Origin: Streptomyces sp. Ru71
GTDB lineage: Bacteria > Actinomycetota > Actinomycetes > Streptomycetales > Streptomycetaceae
DNA length: 64,000 nucleotides
Assembly: GCF_002920535.1 (NCBI RefSeq)
Contig: NZ_PQSS01000013.1
Span: forward strand, 1 to 64,000
Reading direction: 5' to 3'
Shown: in pieces, positions 15,108-23,955 of the stretch
How positions within the stretch are numbered: the stretch's first letter is position 1
How the letters are laid out: each line of letters opens with the position of its first letter
Translations under genes and position numbers: made by a program
The notes under the pieces: model-generated
What the model was told of the DNA's origin: nothing
The model's input: the letters and a program-made list of their open reading frames with translations, nothing else
Database searches by the model: none

Positions 15108-17825
15108 TCAACCTGTCGACACCGACTGCTCCGCGGGGAGTCGGCCGTAAATGCGTTCCGGAGTCAGCGGCAGCGCACGGTAGCGGACACCCGTGGCGTC
15201 ATGCACCGCGTTCGCGAGCGCGGGGGCCACTGGGTTGATGCAGCACTCCGCCATCCCCTTCGCCCGCAGGGGCCCGACCGAATCCGCCGAGCCCACCAGG
15301 AGGACCTCGGTACGGGGGATGTCGGCGTAGGTGGGGATGCGGTAGTTTCGGAGGTTCGGGTTGACCATGACGCCGTTGCCGTCGACCTGATGGTTCTCGG
15401 TCAGCGCGAAGCCGATTCCCTGGGCCACACCGCCCTCCACCTGTCCCCGGACCTGCGCCGGGTTGATGATCAACCCGGCGTCGGCCGCCTGCACGCTGTA
15501 CAGGATCCGTATCTCACCCGTCACCCGGTGCACGGCGACCCGGAACCCCTGCGTGTTGGAGGTGACGCTCCGGGGTGAGCCGTATGCCTTGCGGGCGGCG
15601 GTGAAGCGGATTCCACGTCTCCGGGCCAGCGCGACGAGTTCGGCCAGCGACACCCGCCGGTCCCCGCAGACGACACCGTCGTCGTCCATCGTGCACATCA
15701 CGACATGGATGCCCGTGTGCGCGGCGGCGAATTGCAGAATGCGGTCGCGCACGGCATTGGCCGCCCGCAGGACCGCATTGCCCGCCACGAAGAGGCCCGC
15801 GCTGGCGAAGGCGCCGGTGTCGAATCCCGTGCGGTCGGTGTCGGACTGCACCAGACGGATCCGTGACGGTGTCGTGCCCAGCTGGTTGGCTGCGATCTGG
15901 ACATGGGCCGTGGAGGTTCCCTCCCCGAACTCGACGGTGCCGACGGCCAGTTCGTAGATGAGATCGTCGCCCAGCGTGACCCATGCCTCGGAGAGGTGGT
16001 CCGTCGGGGGCGCGGTCTCGTGGAGGGAACTCGCCACGCCGGCTCCGACGAGCCACTCGGGGCCGGGGGGCGGCTGGTCGGCCGTACGAGCCAGGGCGTC
16101 GCCCACCAGGTCGATGCACCGGGCGAGGCCGTCCTCGGTGAAGATCACGTCGTCGGGGCCCTCGTGCATCGCGAGCAGGGGCTCACCCGGCCGCACGATG
16201 TTGCGCCGGCGCAGTTCGAGCGGGTCGATGTGCAGGACGCGGGCCAGTTCGTCCATCGCCGACTCCACGGCGAACGCTGGCTGCGTCATGCCGTAACCGC
16301 GCAGCGCCCCGCTCGGCACGGTGTTCGTGTAGACGGAGTACGCGTCGTACTTCTTGTTGGGGCAGCGGTAGATCATGACGGCGGCTCCGCCCGCGTACAG
16401 CGTTTCGCCGCCGTGGTTCCCGTAGGCGCCGGTGTTCGACACGTTGCGTACCTGGAGGGCTGTGAGCGTTCCGTCAGCCTTCGCGCCGAGCTTGACCGTC
16501 AGGCTCATCGGATGCCGCGGCGAGGCCGTGGTGAACTCCTCCTCACGGGTGTACTCGAAACAGGTGGGCCGTCCGGTGTCCAGGGTGGCGAGCGCGACCA
16601 GGTCCTCCGAGATCACCTCCTGCTTGCCGCCGAATCCGCCGCCGACGCGCTTGCAGAACACCCTCACCTGGTCTGGGCGCAGCGCGAACAGGTACTCCAG
16701 CTTGACTTTCGCGATCGACGGTGACTGGGAACTGGTGCGGACGTTCAGCCGGCCGTCCTCCATCCAGGCGATCGAACCGTGGGTCTCCAGATGCGCGTGC
16801 TGCACCCGCGGTGAGAAGTACGTGCCTTCGTGGATCACGTCGGCCGCGGCGAACCCCACGTCGACGTCACCGATGTGCGAGTGGAGTTCGACCAGGATGT
16901 TGTGGCCGGGGTCGCGGACGAACGGATCGTGGGAGCCGTGCAGCTGGGGTGCGCCGTCGGCCATCGCCGCCTCCGGGTCGAACACCGCCGGCAGCACCTC
17001 GTACTCGACCGCGAGACGCCGGCAGCCCTCCTCCGCCGCCCCGATCGTGTCGGCCAGGACCGCGGCGACGCGCTGACCGGCGAAGCGGACCGTGTCGTCG
17101 AGGATGTAGGTGTCGTCCGGGTCGACCAGGTGGTCGGTGTGGATCGCGGTGGTGAAGCGTCTGCGGGGTACGTCTTCCCAGGTGTAGACCCGATGCACGC
17201 CGGGCACCGCGAGGGCGGCGCTCTTGTCGATCGAGAGGATCCGGGCGTGGGCGTGGGGCGAGTGCAGCACCTTGAGGTGCAGCATGCCGTCGATCCGCGT
17301 GTCCATGGTGAACTCGGCGTGACCGGTTACCACGTCATGGGCCGCGGGCACGCCGACGCTCGTCCCGACGGCCTTTCCCGGTGCTGCCGTCTCCACCGCA
17401 CTGACGCCCTTCACGGCGTCCTCGATCGCCCGGTATCCGGTACAGCGGCAGAGGTTACCCTTCAACGCCCGTGGCAGATCTGCCTTCTGGTCCTCGGTGA
17501 AGGTCGCCGACGTCATGATCATCCCCGCGGTGCAGAACCCGCACTGGAATCCCGGGGCGTCCTCGAACTGCCGCTGCATGGGATGCAGGGCGCCTGGTCG
17601 CCCAAGGCCCTCGATCGTGGTCACCTCACGGCCGTTCGCGCGGAAGGCGGGGGTGATGCAGCTGTGTACCGGTACGCCGTCCAGCCACACCGTGCAGGCG
17701 CCGCAGTCGCCCGCGTCACACCCCTTTTTGACGCCGAAGTGGCCGAGTGCGCGCAGGAACGTGCGCAGACACTGGCCGGGCGCCGGTTCCCGGTCAAATC
17801 TCCGGCCGTTCACGATGTAGGTCAT
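15108..17825 (-). CDS. Molybdenum hydroxylase, fused [2Fe-2S]/Mo subunit
   Basis: The 905-aa protein joins two subunits that are usually separate. Residues about 1-155 are the ferredoxin-like and helical [2Fe-2S] domains, with GCDAGDCGACTVWLDG and CGFCTAGM...CRCTGY. Residues about 165-900 are the molybdopterin-binding xanthine dehydrogenase fold, with VGGGFGGKQE, GALRGYGMTQP and the late GMAECCINP supplying the catalytic Glu. It has no CODH-type CSFR loop. Length and order match the Desulfovibrio aldehyde oxidoreductase type, but here a separate FAD subunit gene overlaps it by four bases. The substrate is probably an aldehyde, purine or N-heterocycle; which one is unknown. Confidence 0.88.
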   Translation of the reverse strand: MTYIVNGRRFDREPAPGQCLRTFLRALGHFGVKKGCDAGDCGACTVWLDGVPVHSCITPAFRANGREVTTIEGLGRPGALHPMQRQFEDAPGFQCGFCTAGMIMTSATFTEDQKADLPRALKGNLCRCTGYRAIEDAVKGVSAVETAAPGKAVGTSVGVPAAHDVVTGHAEFTMDTRIDGMLHLKVLHSPHAHARILSIDKSAALAVPGVHRVYTWEDVPRRRFTTAIHTDHLVDPDDTYILDDTVRFAGQRVAAVLADTIGAAEEGCRRLAVEYEVLPAVFDPEAAMADGAPQLHGSHDPFVRDPGHNILVELHSHIGDVDVGFAAADVIHEGTYFSPRVQHAHLETHGSIAWMEDGRLNVRTSSQSPSIAKVKLEYLFALRPDQVRVFCKRVGGGFGGKQEVISEDLVALATLDTGRPTCFEYTREEEFTTASPRHPMSLTVKLGAKADGTLTALQVRNVSNTGAYGNHGGETLYAGGAAVMIYRCPNKKYDAYSVYTNTVPSGALRGYGMTQPAFAVESAMDELARVLHIDPLELRRRNIVRPGEPLLAMHEGPDDVIFTEDGLARCIDLVGDALARTADQPPPGPEWLVGAGVASSLHETAPPTDHLSEAWVTLGDDLIYELAVGTVEFGEGTSTAHVQIAANQLGTTPSRIRLVQSDTDRTGFDTGAFASAGLFVAGNAVLRAANAVRDRILQFAAAHTGIHVVMCTMDDDGVVCGDRRVSLAELVALARRRGIRFTAARKAYGSPRSVTSNTQGFRVAVHRVTGEIRILYSVQAADAGLIINPAQVRGQVEGGVAQGIGFALTENHQVDGNGVMVNPNLRNYRIPTYADIPRTEVLLVGSADSVGPLRAKGMAECCINPVAPALANAVHDATGVRYRALPLTPERIYGRLPAEQSVSTG

Positions 17826-18649
17826 GGCAAGTCCCCAGCCGTGAGTTCGCGGCGGATCTCTTCGGCGAAGTGCCGTGACAGGTGCAGACGGTGGTCGGGG
17901 GTCCCGTTGGGATCGGCGAACCAGACGTCGGCAGGCACGGCGTCGATGCTCTGCCGCAGGGTTCGGGCATCGGGCAGGGACACGAAGGCGATGCGGACCG
18001 GCCGTGTGGTGCCGGCGGTGACGGTGAGCAGCAGGTCATTCGCTCCCGGACGTTGCGTGCCGACGAGGAACACCGTCGAGCGGCCGAGCCGGGTCAGCGT
18101 GAAGCGACGGTGCGCGGTGCGTTTGCGCAGCGCGTACTCCGGAATGGTGATGCGCCGGAGGATCTCCCCAGGGGCGAGAATGTTGCGGTGGTCGCCCGTG
18201 ACGAAATCGAGGGCGTCGACGAAGCGTACGGAGCCGTCGGGCGCCCACAGCTCGTACCGTGCCTCAAGCGCGACCGTCATCGTGATCATCGGGCCGGCTG
18301 GCAAGGACATGCAAATGTTTCCGCCGACGGTCGCCGCGTTCCAGACCTTGAACGAGGACAGGAATGCCTCGCAGCTCTCCCGGAAGAGAATTCCGGCGGT
18401 CCAGGTCTTCGGCCATGGAAAGGCGTACAGGTCGCGAATGGTGCAGGTGGCGCTGATCTCCAGACCCTCGTCCGTCGGAACAATAGGCTCCCAACGCAAC
18501 GCCGTCAGGTCGATCAGCCGTCGCAGGTCCGGCTGCTCCGTGGAATAGAGCCATGTTCCGCCGGCGAGCCAGGCGTCGCCCTCGTGCCAGTCCATGCCTG
18601 GCTGCTCGGACGGCTGCCGGTTTACTTCGGTGATGGTGTTGAGGTCCAT
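17822..18649 (-). CDS. FAD-binding subunit of the molybdenum hydroxylase
   Basis: The 275-aa protein has the CoxM/XdhB layout: WLAGGTWL (FAD pyrophosphate loop, normally AGGT), RLIDLTAL, the WNAATVGGNICMSLPAGPM block for the second FAD contact, and the C-terminal CO dehydrogenase flavoprotein domain. ATG 18649 (MDLNTITEV) was chosen; the frame is open upstream to 18751 but that stretch is low-complexity. It is the first gene of a three-gene operon: FAD subunit, Fe-S/Mo subunit, ABM membrane protein. Electrons would pass from Mo through Fe-S to this FAD. No molybdenum-insertion (XdhC-type) gene is visible nearby. Confidence 0.87.
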   Translation of the reverse strand: MDLNTITEVNRQPSEQPGMDWHEGDAWLAGGTWLYSTEQPDLRRLIDLTALRWEPIVPTDEGLEISATCTIRDLYAFPWPKTWTAGILFRESCEAFLSSFKVWNAATVGGNICMSLPAGPMITMTVALEARYELWAPDGSVRFVDALDFVTGDHRNILAPGEILRRITIPEYALRKRTAHRRFTLTRLGRSTVFLVGTQRPGANDLLLTVTAGTTRPVRIAFVSLPDARTLRQSIDAVPADVWFADPNGTPDHRLHLSRHFAEEIRRELTAGDLP

Positions 18650-19407
18650 GAAAACCGACCTACGGGAGAACGGACCTACGGGAAGGCGACCGTCCCCTGG
18701 AGCTGTTGGCGTGGATTTCCCGCTGACCGAGCAGGTACCACCGTGCCGCACTGTCGGGCGGCCGAGCCGCGAGGGGAGGGCGGGCGCACGCGGTTTTGCC
18801 TCAGTTTATCGCAGCATGCGGATGACGGCCCCGGCCGAGGACAGCTGAGAGTGGCCGAGGCGCTCCGGACGGTCACACGGGTGTTCTTGCGCCGCTGACC
18901 GGGGCCGCCCCGTCCCGCGTAGAGCAGGCGCCGATGCTCCTGCTTTCGAGACGGTGATGTCCCGCATCCGCATGCCCCGCGCCGGCTCGGGCAGGGCCCG
19001 GACCCGGCCCCTGGCGGTTTTGGCCGACCGCGTATTCATCGATCACTCACAGGACGTCGAGCTGCCCCGGGAGGAACTCAAGACTGTTCCGGTCGGACGG
19101 CCAGCGCTGCTTCAGGAAGCCCTGCCCGGACCGGAGCGTGGCTGGCTTCCGGGGGGCAGAGGGTGGCCACATGTGTGAGGTCGTAGCCCCGCTCACCCGG
19201 CGGGACGGCGAGCGAGCCAAGAGCAATCCGCCCCCCGTCGTCCACATGGTCGAGCCGACCATACGGACGCCTCCATCAACCTCGACATCCTCGCGCTGGC
19301 CTGTCACGCCCGCCGTCGCGGCTGGGCCATCCGCGTCGAGTCCCCCTACCTTCCGCAGAGCCTCCTGCGGGCCGCGCAACCCTTCTAAGGATGTTGCAGA
19401 AGACTGA
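18650..19407. other. Stretch without a recognisable gene
   Basis: The first part should hold the promoter of the molybdenum hydroxylase operon. The remainder (about 18900-19390) is open in several frames but none gives a recognisable protein. One frame ends in a coherent-looking tail before TAA near 19388, possibly the end of a lost gene. Confidence 0.4.
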
Positions 19408-19668
19408 TTGGCGGACGAGGCGGCGCGACGCCGCCGGCTGGCCGTGTCGTTCCTCATCAGGACGGGGTTCCTCGACGACGTGTTGCAGCAGGCGTCTGCG
19501 TCGGGGGTCCGGCAGGTCGTGCTGCTCGGCGTCGGCAGGGACAGCCGGGCCTTCCGGATGGACCGGCCCGAGGGCACCCGGCTGTTCGAGGTCGACACCG
19601 CCGCGCCACTGGAGTTCAGGCCTGGCACGCGGTTGGTTACCAGGATGAGGGCGGTGAGGTGCGGGTGA
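19408..19668 (+). pseudogene. Internal fragment of a SAM-dependent methyltransferase gene
   Basis: About 60 codons encode RLAVSFLIRTGFLDDVLQQA, then VVLLGVGRDSRAFRM and TRLFEVDTAAPLEF, the SAM-binding core of the TIGR00027 methyltransferase family. The sequence is nearly identical, in inverted orientation, to part of the intact gene at 22997-23845. Homology stops abruptly at about 19620 and the N-terminal part is missing. The SAM motif GAGMD of the intact copy is GVGRD here. It is a partial duplication, not a functional gene. Confidence 0.75.
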
Positions 19669-20281
19669 CCACGGAGGGAAGGGGCTCGCTCTCCAGCACG
19701 TGCCGGGGGAGGGTCAGTCCGAAGTGCTCACCGATGACGTCGAGGGCCTTGCGCTTGGCTTCGAGAGGCGTCAGTTCCTGATCGTCGTCGAGCAGGTCGT
19801 CGAGGGAGTCTTCCGGTGCGATGGCTCCTGCGGCTTCCAGGGCTGGGCGCAGGAGGTCGGGTTGGGCGCCGCTGGGGTAGTAGCCGGCGCCGAGCTCGAA
19901 GTGCAGCTGCAGTTCACCGTTGGCGAGGTACCGGAAGAAGGAAGGCGGGTCGTCCGGCCGCGGGTCGAAGATCAGTACCTCGGCTCCGTCCCGGGAGACT
20001 GCCGGGTCGAGAGCCCAGCCTTCGCTGCCGCCGGACTCCACGATGAACGACCAGTCGTCGCTTCGGCCCAGGCGGCCGACGCAGTAGGTCTGTGCGAGGT
20101 CGACGAGGGCGGACGCTTCCCGGCCGGTGAGGGCGGGGCCGATCTCGACGGGTTGGTGGTCGGCCATGCGTTCGGCGAGCTGCTCGGGGCTCAGGCCGCG
20201 GGCGCAGGTGATGTAGAGGTCGCCGGGGTTGAGGTTGGTGCCGCCCCAGGCGTCGGCGATCCAGGCAAGGCTCTCGGGCAC
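19637..20281 (-). CDS. DUF6461-type hypothetical protein
   Basis: The 214-aa cytosolic protein starts MPESLAWIADAWGGTN and contains YITCARGLSPEQLAERM and WSFIVESGG. This resembles the DUF6461 proteins widespread in Streptomyces, which are often found next to secreted or contact-dependent effectors. The GTG start at 20281 is preceded by GGGGAG. It lies directly downstream of the large secreted nuclease-like gene on the same strand, with a strong hairpin between. An immunity or regulatory role is possible but unproven. The 3' end overlaps the edge of the methyltransferase fragment on the other strand. Confidence 0.65.
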   Translation of the reverse strand: MPESLAWIADAWGGTNLNPGDLYITCARGLSPEQLAERMADHQPVEIGPALTGREASALVDLAQTYCVGRLGRSDDWSFIVESGGSEGWALDPAVSRDGAEVLIFDPRPDDPPSFFRYLANGELQLHFELGAGYYPSGAQPDLLRPALEAAGAIAPEDSLDDLLDDDQELTPLEAKRKALDVIGEHFGLTLPRHVLESEPLPSVVTRTSPPSSW

Positions 20282-20316
20282 GGTTGTTTCTCCCCTCTGT
20301 TGGCGGAGTCAAGGGT

Positions 20317-20353
20317 GGTGGGGCACAGCCTAGGTCCCGTGCTGTGCCCCACC
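20317..20353 (-). terminator. Strong hairpin after the secreted nuclease-like gene
   Basis: GGTGGGGCACAGC (20317-20329) and GCTGTGCCCCACC (20341-20353) form a perfect 13-bp stem with an 11-nt loop. It sits just past the stop of the 20370-22391 gene and before the DUF6461 gene, so it would separate their transcripts. Confidence 0.75.
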
Positions 20354-20369
20354 GGTTGTCGGCAGCCGG

Positions 20370-22391
20370 TCAGGGCTTGGGTACGGTGCAGGTCACGGTT
20401 GCCTTGGTTGCGTCACAGTGCGTGAACTGGGGGAAGTCCACCCAGTACGGGTCCTTGTCCAGCAGTCGGTACTTGCCGGAGAAGCCCGAGCTGAAGGCTC
20501 CGCCCATCGAGGTGGAGTTGATCCAGCCCGACATGGCGGAGCGGCCGCAGACTTCCTTCCAGGTGGGGGCTGCCGTACGGATGTCGTCGTACAGGTGCCA
20601 CTCGCCCTGCTTGACGCGGGTGGCGTAGGACTGCACGCAGTCGTTGCCGGTGTCGACCTCGTTCAGGCCGCCCATCGTGCCGCCGGGCATGCCGCCGGAG
20701 TTGTAGCTGGAGGCATAGGCGAACTCGTCGCAGGACGCCTTGTCGCCGGTGCTGATCTCGGGAACGGTTGTGGCGTCCGGGTTGCCGTAGGTGGCTGCCC
20801 AGCCGTCGGGGCATATCACCTTGCGGTTGTCGTCGGGGTCGCGGCCGGGGGCGTTCTTGTCCTTGGAGGGAAGGAAGAACATCGGCTTGTTGGCGGCCCT
20901 GCTGCCGGGATGGTTGGGCAGCTTCGACTGGATCAGCCAGGCGTGCGCAACGGCCGGCGGAGTCTTCGCGAAGTTCATCACCCATGTCGGGACGTACTTG
21001 TAGAAGGTGCAGCCCGGTGTGGTGGAGGCGATCGTCTCGCAGCGGATCTGGGCGCCGTCGGCCTGCCACCGGGAGGCGGCAGGGTTGGCCACAGGGGAGT
21101 AGGCCGTGATCTTCGTGGACAGGTCCAGCAGGTCCATGTTGTCCGTCGGCGTCCACGTGTGGTCGAGCTTGCCGATCGCGTTGTGCGAGAACGGGTTGGC
21201 GCCGGTCCACTCCAGGGCGCCGTCCCAGGACTGCGGGCCGTTCGAGCAGTCATCGGCCATCAGGCAGTCGAACCGCACGTCGAGCGTCACGGAGATGAAC
21301 TTGGGGTCGACTTCCACCGGCACGAGGATGAGCTGCTGCGTGAAGGTTCCCGAGTTGCCCGAGAGCCTCACCTCCTGGCCGACGGCCCATGAGGCGTTGA
21401 GGATCTCACCGGTGGGCTTGCCGTCCTTCACGACGATGCCCTCGTACTCGTACGTGAAGCCCGAGATGCAGGCCTCGTAGCGTTTGATGTGCGAGTCGGT
21501 GTAGGTCTCGCACCAGTCGACGAGGTGGGGCAGGCCCGAAGTCGCCTGCTTCAGCAGAGACTGGCGGGCACTCTTGCTGACGCCGGGAACGATCCGCGAG
21601 CACGGCTGGATCCCGGTCTTCGTGTTGACCTTGCCGCAGTTCCAGCCGGAGGACGCACTGAGGCCGGTGGGCGGTGTAGCCGGTGGCACCGAGACGATGC
21701 TCGGCTGAGCAATCTTCTGGGGCTCCTGGAAGTTGTCCTGGTTGAGCGCCGCAGCGTCCTTGTTCGGCTCGGGCAGCTTGATGTCCACGGCCCGGCCGCG
21801 GGTGTGGAACTTGGCCCAGGACGACCAAGTCGTCTCGTACAGGCTGCCGTCATAGGCGCTGGTGCGGAACGCGTAGGTGGTGTTCGGCTTCAGGTCGCCG
21901 TACCGGATGGTGACGTTGGCCCATCCGCCGGACGTCACGTAGTCGGACACCAGCACGCCGTACGCGGCCGGTTTGCCGGTGTCCGGGTCGGTGAGCTGGA
22001 CCTGGTCCTTCGGGTTGCCGCTGGCGTCCGTGGTGTAGACCTGGAAGGAGAGGTCAGCCTTGTCGCCGTCCGCATCCGTCACCGTGTTGCGCAGGGTGAC
22101 AGTGGTGCGATTGACCTGCCAGACCCCGGCGGAGTCCTTGGTGGACGGGGGACCTGCCTGGAGGTTCTTGCCCGATACGGGCCGACTGCCGCCAGCCAGG
22201 AGGGAGTTGGCTTCGGGCCCGGCGGCCGGAGTCGCCGACGGCGGCGCGGTGATCCCCGGACTCACGTCCCTCGCGGGGGAGGTGGCAGCTGCGTTCGTTG
22301 TCGCGGCAAACGGGACGATGGCCAGGAGCGCCGCGCCGAGCGCGGCGCGGGTTAAGCGGCGGTTGGTCATCCACCGTCTGGAGCTTTGCAC
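20370..22391 (-). CDS. Large secreted protein with NucA/NucB-like C-terminal domain
   Basis: The protein of about 673 aa has a Sec signal peptide (RRLTRAALGAALLAIVPFAA, ending TNAAA), a Pro/Ala linker and a fibronectin-III-like segment (LSFQVYTTDASGNP to TYAFRTSAYDGSLYETTWSSW). A Cys-rich middle region and a C-terminal domain of about 120 residues follow. That last domain begins CDEFAYASS and ends SGKYRLLDKDPYWVDF, the pattern of NucA/NucB deoxyribonucleases (CDEYPFAS...RAYRIL..D.FYV). I chose GTG 22391; a TTG at 22424 and an ATG at 22370 are alternatives. Secreted DNase or polymorphic-toxin-like effector is the best guess; the nuclease assignment is moderate. Confidence 0.6.
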   Translation of the reverse strand: MQSSRRWMTNRRLTRAALGAALLAIVPFAATTNAAATSPARDVSPGITAPPSATPAAGPEANSLLAGGSRPVSGKNLQAGPPSTKDSAGVWQVNRTTVTLRNTVTDADGDKADLSFQVYTTDASGNPKDQVQLTDPDTGKPAAYGVLVSDYVTSGGWANVTIRYGDLKPNTTYAFRTSAYDGSLYETTWSSWAKFHTRGRAVDIKLPEPNKDAAALNQDNFQEPQKIAQPSIVSVPPATPPTGLSASSGWNCGKVNTKTGIQPCSRIVPGVSKSARQSLLKQATSGLPHLVDWCETYTDSHIKRYEACISGFTYEYEGIVVKDGKPTGEILNASWAVGQEVRLSGNSGTFTQQLILVPVEVDPKFISVTLDVRFDCLMADDCSNGPQSWDGALEWTGANPFSHNAIGKLDHTWTPTDNMDLLDLSTKITAYSPVANPAASRWQADGAQIRCETIASTTPGCTFYKYVPTWVMNFAKTPPAVAHAWLIQSKLPNHPGSRAANKPMFFLPSKDKNAPGRDPDDNRKVICPDGWAATYGNPDATTVPEISTGDKASCDEFAYASSYNSGGMPGGTMGGLNEVDTGNDCVQSYATRVKQGEWHLYDDIRTAAPTWKEVCGRSAMSGWINSTSMGGAFSSGFSGKYRLLDKDPYWVDFPQFTHCDATKATVTCTVPKP

Positions 22392-22996
22392 GATGACTCG
22401 TGTCCTTCCCGTAGGATCCTTCAAACGTTTGTACGAGTCGCGCCCAAGTCGAAGATCCTACGGCGAGGGAAGAGTTCAGCCCTCCGGTGGCGGCTTGTTG
22501 ACCGATAGTCAACTAATGCTTGGCCGGTTACCCCGGGTTCGGATACAGCAAGAGCGCCGCGAAACGGGGCAGTTGGCGCCTTCGGTAAGCCTCGCCACGA
22601 CGTCGGACAGGAGCGGCCATCCCGCTCGGACTGCAATCAGTCCGGTCCTTGGCCGTGGATTGAAAGAGCCGGGGCATCGGCCTGCATGCCGCTCGCCCGC
22701 AGTCAGACGGGGCAGCCGCGCAGTCCCACCCGCCACGCCGGTTCTGCCAGCTCCAGCGCTGGTTCAGCCTTATACGAACGCTGATTGAGGGGAGAATCGC
22801 AAGATCGTGTTGAGATCCTGTCGATCACCTCGACTGATGCCAACAACATGCCCTCGACCGAGGGAATCAGCCACACCACCGTCCAGCCCGGCGATTCAGG
22901 CGAACTTAGTGGTCGCAGGCAGTCAGTGTGCGCATGAACCTGCCTGCACTCATCAGGCCCCCTAGGAATCAATCGTCTAGGGAACCGGGAGGCGCG
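22392..22996. other. Intergenic region with a 10-bp palindrome
   Basis: About 600 bp separate the secreted-protein gene and the methyltransferase gene. CAAACGTTTG at 22422-22431, just upstream of the secreted-protein start, is a perfect palindrome and could be an operator. CCCTAG/CTAGGG (22960-22965, 22977-22982) form a weak inverted repeat next to the methyltransferase stop. I see no gene in it. Confidence 0.4.
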
Positions 22997-23845
22997 CTAC
23001 CGGCGGACCGCCGAGATCAGCCCGCCGGGCCGCTCCTCGCCCTGCGCCGGGGTGCTGATCGGCCGGCCATAGGCGGCAGCGCGCTCGCGCAGGGTGTGGC
23101 AGCTGGCCTTCCAGCCGTGCCCGGCCAGCCAGCCCACCGGGTCGTCGGGCATCTCCGAGACCCACATGGACGCCGCCGATCCCGGCACGGCGTCCGCGCC
23201 GAAGCGCTCGATCACACCGCGCGAGCCCAACGTCAGCCCCATCCGACTGCCAGCCGCCGAATGCGCGCTGACCCTGGCCATCAGCAGCTCCACCGCATCC
23301 TGGGGCAGATAGATCAGCAGCCCTTCGGCGATCCACGCGGTCGGCACGGCCGCGTCGTGGCCTGCGGCGGCCAGTGCGCCTGGCCAGTCCTCCCGCAGAT
23401 CCACCGCGACGGTGATCCGCTCGCAGCGCGCGACGGCCCGCTCCTGGCGCAGCACCGAAGCCTTGAACTCCAGTGGCGCGGCGGTGTCGACCTCGAACAG
23501 CCTGGTGCCCTCGGGCCAGTCCATCCGGAAGGCCCGGCTGTCCATGCCGGCGCCGAGCAGCACGACCTGCCGGACCCCGGACGCGGAGGCCTGCTGCAAC
23601 ACGTCGTCGAGGAACTTCGTCCTGATGACGATGGAGAACGACACAGCCAGCCGGCGGTGTCGCGCGGCCTCGTCATCGGGCGGCGGCGAGGAGGGCCACA
23701 GGCCGCCGGCGGCGGCGAAGGCCTGCGCCAGTGGGTCGCGGAACAGCGCGTTCTCCCGCTCGGTCTCCAGCGCCCGTACCCTGGCCACCCCCACCGCCGT
23801 GGCCCACACTCCCGACGGCTGCACCCGCTCCTGCCCATCAGTCAC
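22997..23845 (-). CDS. SAM-dependent methyltransferase (TIGR00027-type)
   Basis: The 282-aa protein has RDPLAQAFAAAGG near the start, motif I as VVLLGAGMDSRAFRM, the acidic FEVDTAAPLEFK loop, and TAWIAEGLLIYLP. This is the layout of the actinobacterial class I O-methyltransferase family that includes leucine carboxyl methyltransferase relatives. The start is GTG 23845; no strong ribosome site is visible. An inverted fragment of the same gene lies at 19408-19620. The substrate is unknown. Confidence 0.85.
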   Translation of the reverse strand: MTDGQERVQPSGVWATAVGVARVRALETERENALFRDPLAQAFAAAGGLWPSSPPPDDEAARHRRLAVSFSIVIRTKFLDDVLQQASASGVRQVVLLGAGMDSRAFRMDWPEGTRLFEVDTAAPLEFKASVLRQERAVARCERITVAVDLREDWPGALAAAGHDAAVPTAWIAEGLLIYLPQDAVELLMARVSAHSAAGSRMGLTLGSRGVIERFGADAVPGSAASMWVSEMPDDPVGWLAGHGWKASCHTLRERAAAYGRPISTPAQGEERPGGLISAVRR

Positions 23846-23955
23846 CGCGCCAGCCTAGATGATCGACTCCAAGGGGCCTGATGAGCGGAGCCAGTTTGGA
23901 CAGCCTTGGGGGAGGGGGGATCCTGGGTGTCGGGGGCATCCGGTTGGATGAGCAT

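Noticed and set aside
16830-18548. 572-codon plus-strand frame opposite the molybdenum hydroxylase genes
   Set aside because: Shadow frame without motifs; the minus strand has full Fe-S, Mo and FAD signatures.
23881-23955. Upstream extension of the hypothetical gene at 23956
   Set aside because: The added segment is Gly-rich and unlike the family opening, although a purine-rich ribosome site is present, so the later GTG was preferred.
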